Positions 13,620-14,931 of a stretch of 14,931 nt of DNA are shown one piece after another. Each line of letters begins with the position of its first letter. Position 1 is the stretch's first letter. The notes under the pieces are model-generated. The model ran no database searches. It was given only the letters and a program-made list of their open reading frames with translations, and was not told where the DNA came from. This DNA comes from an uncultured Lachnospiraceae bacterium (GTDB lineage: Bacteria; Bacillota; Clostridia; Lachnospirales; Lachnospiraceae): positions 1 through 14,931 of the forward strand of contig CAOJLW010000020.1 of assembly GCA_948438565.1 (NCBI GenBank), written 5' to 3'. Both the position numbers and the translations under genes were made by a program.

Positions 13620-14931
13620 TCAACGCTTCAATCGACTCATAACTGTAAACATTTTTTCGATGTCCACCGGCTTCGCCAAATGTTCATTCATTCCGGCGTC
13701 CTTTGCCATTGCGACGTCCTCTTCAAAGGCGTTAGCAGATAACGCGATAATGGGTACGGTTTTCGCGTCGGGTCGTTTTAGAGCGCGAATAACACGGGCG
13801 GCTTCGTATCCGCTCATCACCGGCATCATCAAATCCATCAGTACGCAGTCAAACATTCCCGTATCGGACGCCGCAAACGCATCCACGGCAGCTTTGCCAT
13901 CTTTTGCAGTCACGACCTTGGCGCCTGCCTCCTTAAGCATGAACTCCATGATTTCACAGTTGATCTCATTATCCTCGACCAAAAGGACTCGCATCCCGGC
14001 AATCTTATTTCGTAAATTCCGCTCCTCATCCACAGGCTTTTCACGCCACGCCACATCGACCCGCATAGGCAAAGTAACATAAAATACGCTCCCCTTGCCG
14101 ATCTGGCTGTCTATCTCAATGCTCCCCTTCATCTGGTCTACCAGCTTCTTCACAATGGACATACCAAGACCAACGCCATTATAGTGGGTTCTTGCACTTT
14201 GATGTTCCTGGGTAAACGGTTCAAAAATATGTTTTTTGAAATCCTCTCCGATGCCAATTCCGGTATCTTCAATCATAAACCGGTATTGTGCAATCCCGCC
14301 TTGACAGGCAATCTCTTTTACCTGAACAAATACGGATCCATGCATCCGGTTATATTTGAGCGCATTGTCAATGATATTCATCAGGATTTGCTTTAAGTGC
14401 AGCGGATTTCCAATCAGTCTGCTATGCTGCAAAACGACCTCCTCCAATACCATGCGGATCCCCCTCTCATCCGCCTGGGCAGACAAGAGCGTAATACAGT
14501 TGTCCAATATATCGTGAAGGTCAAACGGCTCTTCCACTACCGTCAGTCTGCCGCTCTCTAACTTGCTGACCTGAAGAACATCGTTCACCAGGGACAATAG
14601 ATGCTCTGTCGAAACACGGATTTTATTCCGGCATTCTCTCTGCCGCTCCGGATCATCCTGACTTTTCTCTATAATCGCCAGCATACCCAAAATCCCATTG
14701 ATAGGCGTACGGAGATCGTGAGACATATGGGAAAGAAATTCGCTTTTTGCCGAATTTGCCCGTCTGACCTTCTCCAGCAGCTCCATAATGGCCTGCTCCT
14801 GTTTCTTCCTCGTCAACATAATCTCCGTAATATCCTGATGGTATCCGTTCAGACAGGCGCCCGGTTTTTTAAACGTTTTATCCAGCACACCGCCGCAGCG
14901 TACATAAATTTTTCCAAGTTTTGGATGATTC
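13620..14931 (-). CDS. PAS-linked hybrid sensor histidine kinase/response regulator (partial, N-terminus beyond window)
   Basis: A two-component hybrid kinase, cut by the right edge. The frame is open to the edge: 14 residues (NHPKLGKIYVRCGG) precede the first possible start, a GTG at 14888, and together with GYHQDITEI they look like the end of a PAS/PAC sensor domain. The gene therefore starts outside the window. Then come a HisKA domain with the phosphorylated histidine in FLSHMSHDLRTPING (codon 14718-14720) and a HATPase domain with NIIDNALKYN (N-box), EDTGIGIG (G1), FEPF and GVGLGMSIVKKLV (G2). The C-terminal receiver has VEDNE, acceptor aspartate in VLMDLMMP (codon 13833-13835), ALSANAF and lysine in LAKPVD. 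No Hpt domain follows, so a separate phosphotransfer protein or intramolecular phosphatase use is expected. The stimulus is unknown. Confidence 0.93.
   Translation of the reverse strand, partial: NHPKLGKIYVRCGGVLDKTFKKPGACLNGYHQDITEIMLTRKKQEQAIMELLEKVRRANSAKSEFLSHMSHDLRTPINGILGMLAIIEKSQDDPERQRECRNKIRVSTEHLLSLVNDVLQVSKLESGRLTVVEEPFDLHDILDNCITLLSAQADERGIRMVLEEVVLQHSRLIGNPLHLKQILMNIIDNALKYNRMHGSVFVQVKEIACQGGIAQYRFMIEDTGIGIGEDFKKHIFEPFTQEHQSARTHYNGVGLGMSIVKKLVDQMKGSIEIDSQIGKGSVFYVTLPMRVDVAWREKPVDEERNLRNKIAGMRVLLVEDNEINCEIMEFMLKEAGAKVVTAKDGKAAVDAFAASDTGMFDCVLMDLMMPVMSGYEAARVIRALKRPDAKTVPIIALSANAFEEDVAMAKDAGMNEHLAKPVDIEKMFTVMSRLKR

Noticed and set aside
14886..14888. GTG as the true start of the hybrid kinase
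   Set aside because: The frame stays open to the window edge and the preceding residues fit the end of a PAS/PAC domain.

Overview
The window looks like a chromosomal segment of a low-to-mid GC Clostridia bacterium, most likely Lachnospiraceae. The evidence is the style of the glycolytic enzymes (TpiA with a GIYIDWIRMQIKIAF stretch, Pgk with LLQNTRFRGAEETKNGE), strong AGGAGG-type ribosome binding sites, a BceAB-type peptide-antibiotic transporter and a PAS-linked hybrid sensor kinase. The family assignment rests on remembered sequence style, not on a search. Nearly all genes are on the minus strand; only a two-gene hydrolase operon (7154-8864) is on the plus strand.

Layout from left to right. 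(1) 1-1714: a BceAB-like ABC transporter, minus strand, with the permease cut by the left edge. Upstream lie an extended -10 promoter and a BceR-type inverted repeat. (2) 1869-2619: a decayed MFS transporter tail (N-terminus lost, one apparent frameshift) abutting an intact XRE-family regulator, which has a perfect TATAAT -10 and a perfect inverted repeat over its -35. (3) 2740-3531: a Cof-type HAD phosphatase. (4) 3601-6892: lower-glycolysis genes gap, pgk, tpiA, transcribed in that order on the minus strand. A strong terminator-like hairpin sits between gap and pgk and another terminator follows tpiA. (5) 7154-8864: a second Cof-type HAD phosphatase and a HisJ-type PHP phosphoesterase, divergent from gap. 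(6) 8895-9965: the tRNA 2-thiouridylase MnmA. (7) 10033-11086: an LrgA/LrgB (CidA/CidB) membrane pair. (8) 11153-13501: an accessory restriction-modification pair, with a cysteine-rich HNH-like predicted endonuclease followed by a phage-type cytosine-5 methyltransferase. (9) 13620-14931: a hybrid histidine kinase/response regulator running off the right edge, with a terminator after it.

Most genes are core metabolism or common accessory functions. The least ordinary part is the restriction-modification pair: the endonuclease has four CxxC knuckles around a DH...N HNH-like core, and the methyltransferase has a long C-terminal extension ending in a sequence resembling a beta-clamp-binding motif (QLTLF). 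It lies between a sensor-kinase terminator and lrgA, with no clear terminator of its own, which is consistent with insertion as a cassette. I saw no tRNA, rRNA, CRISPR array, insertion sequence or integrase, and no stretch over 300 bp lacks a gene.
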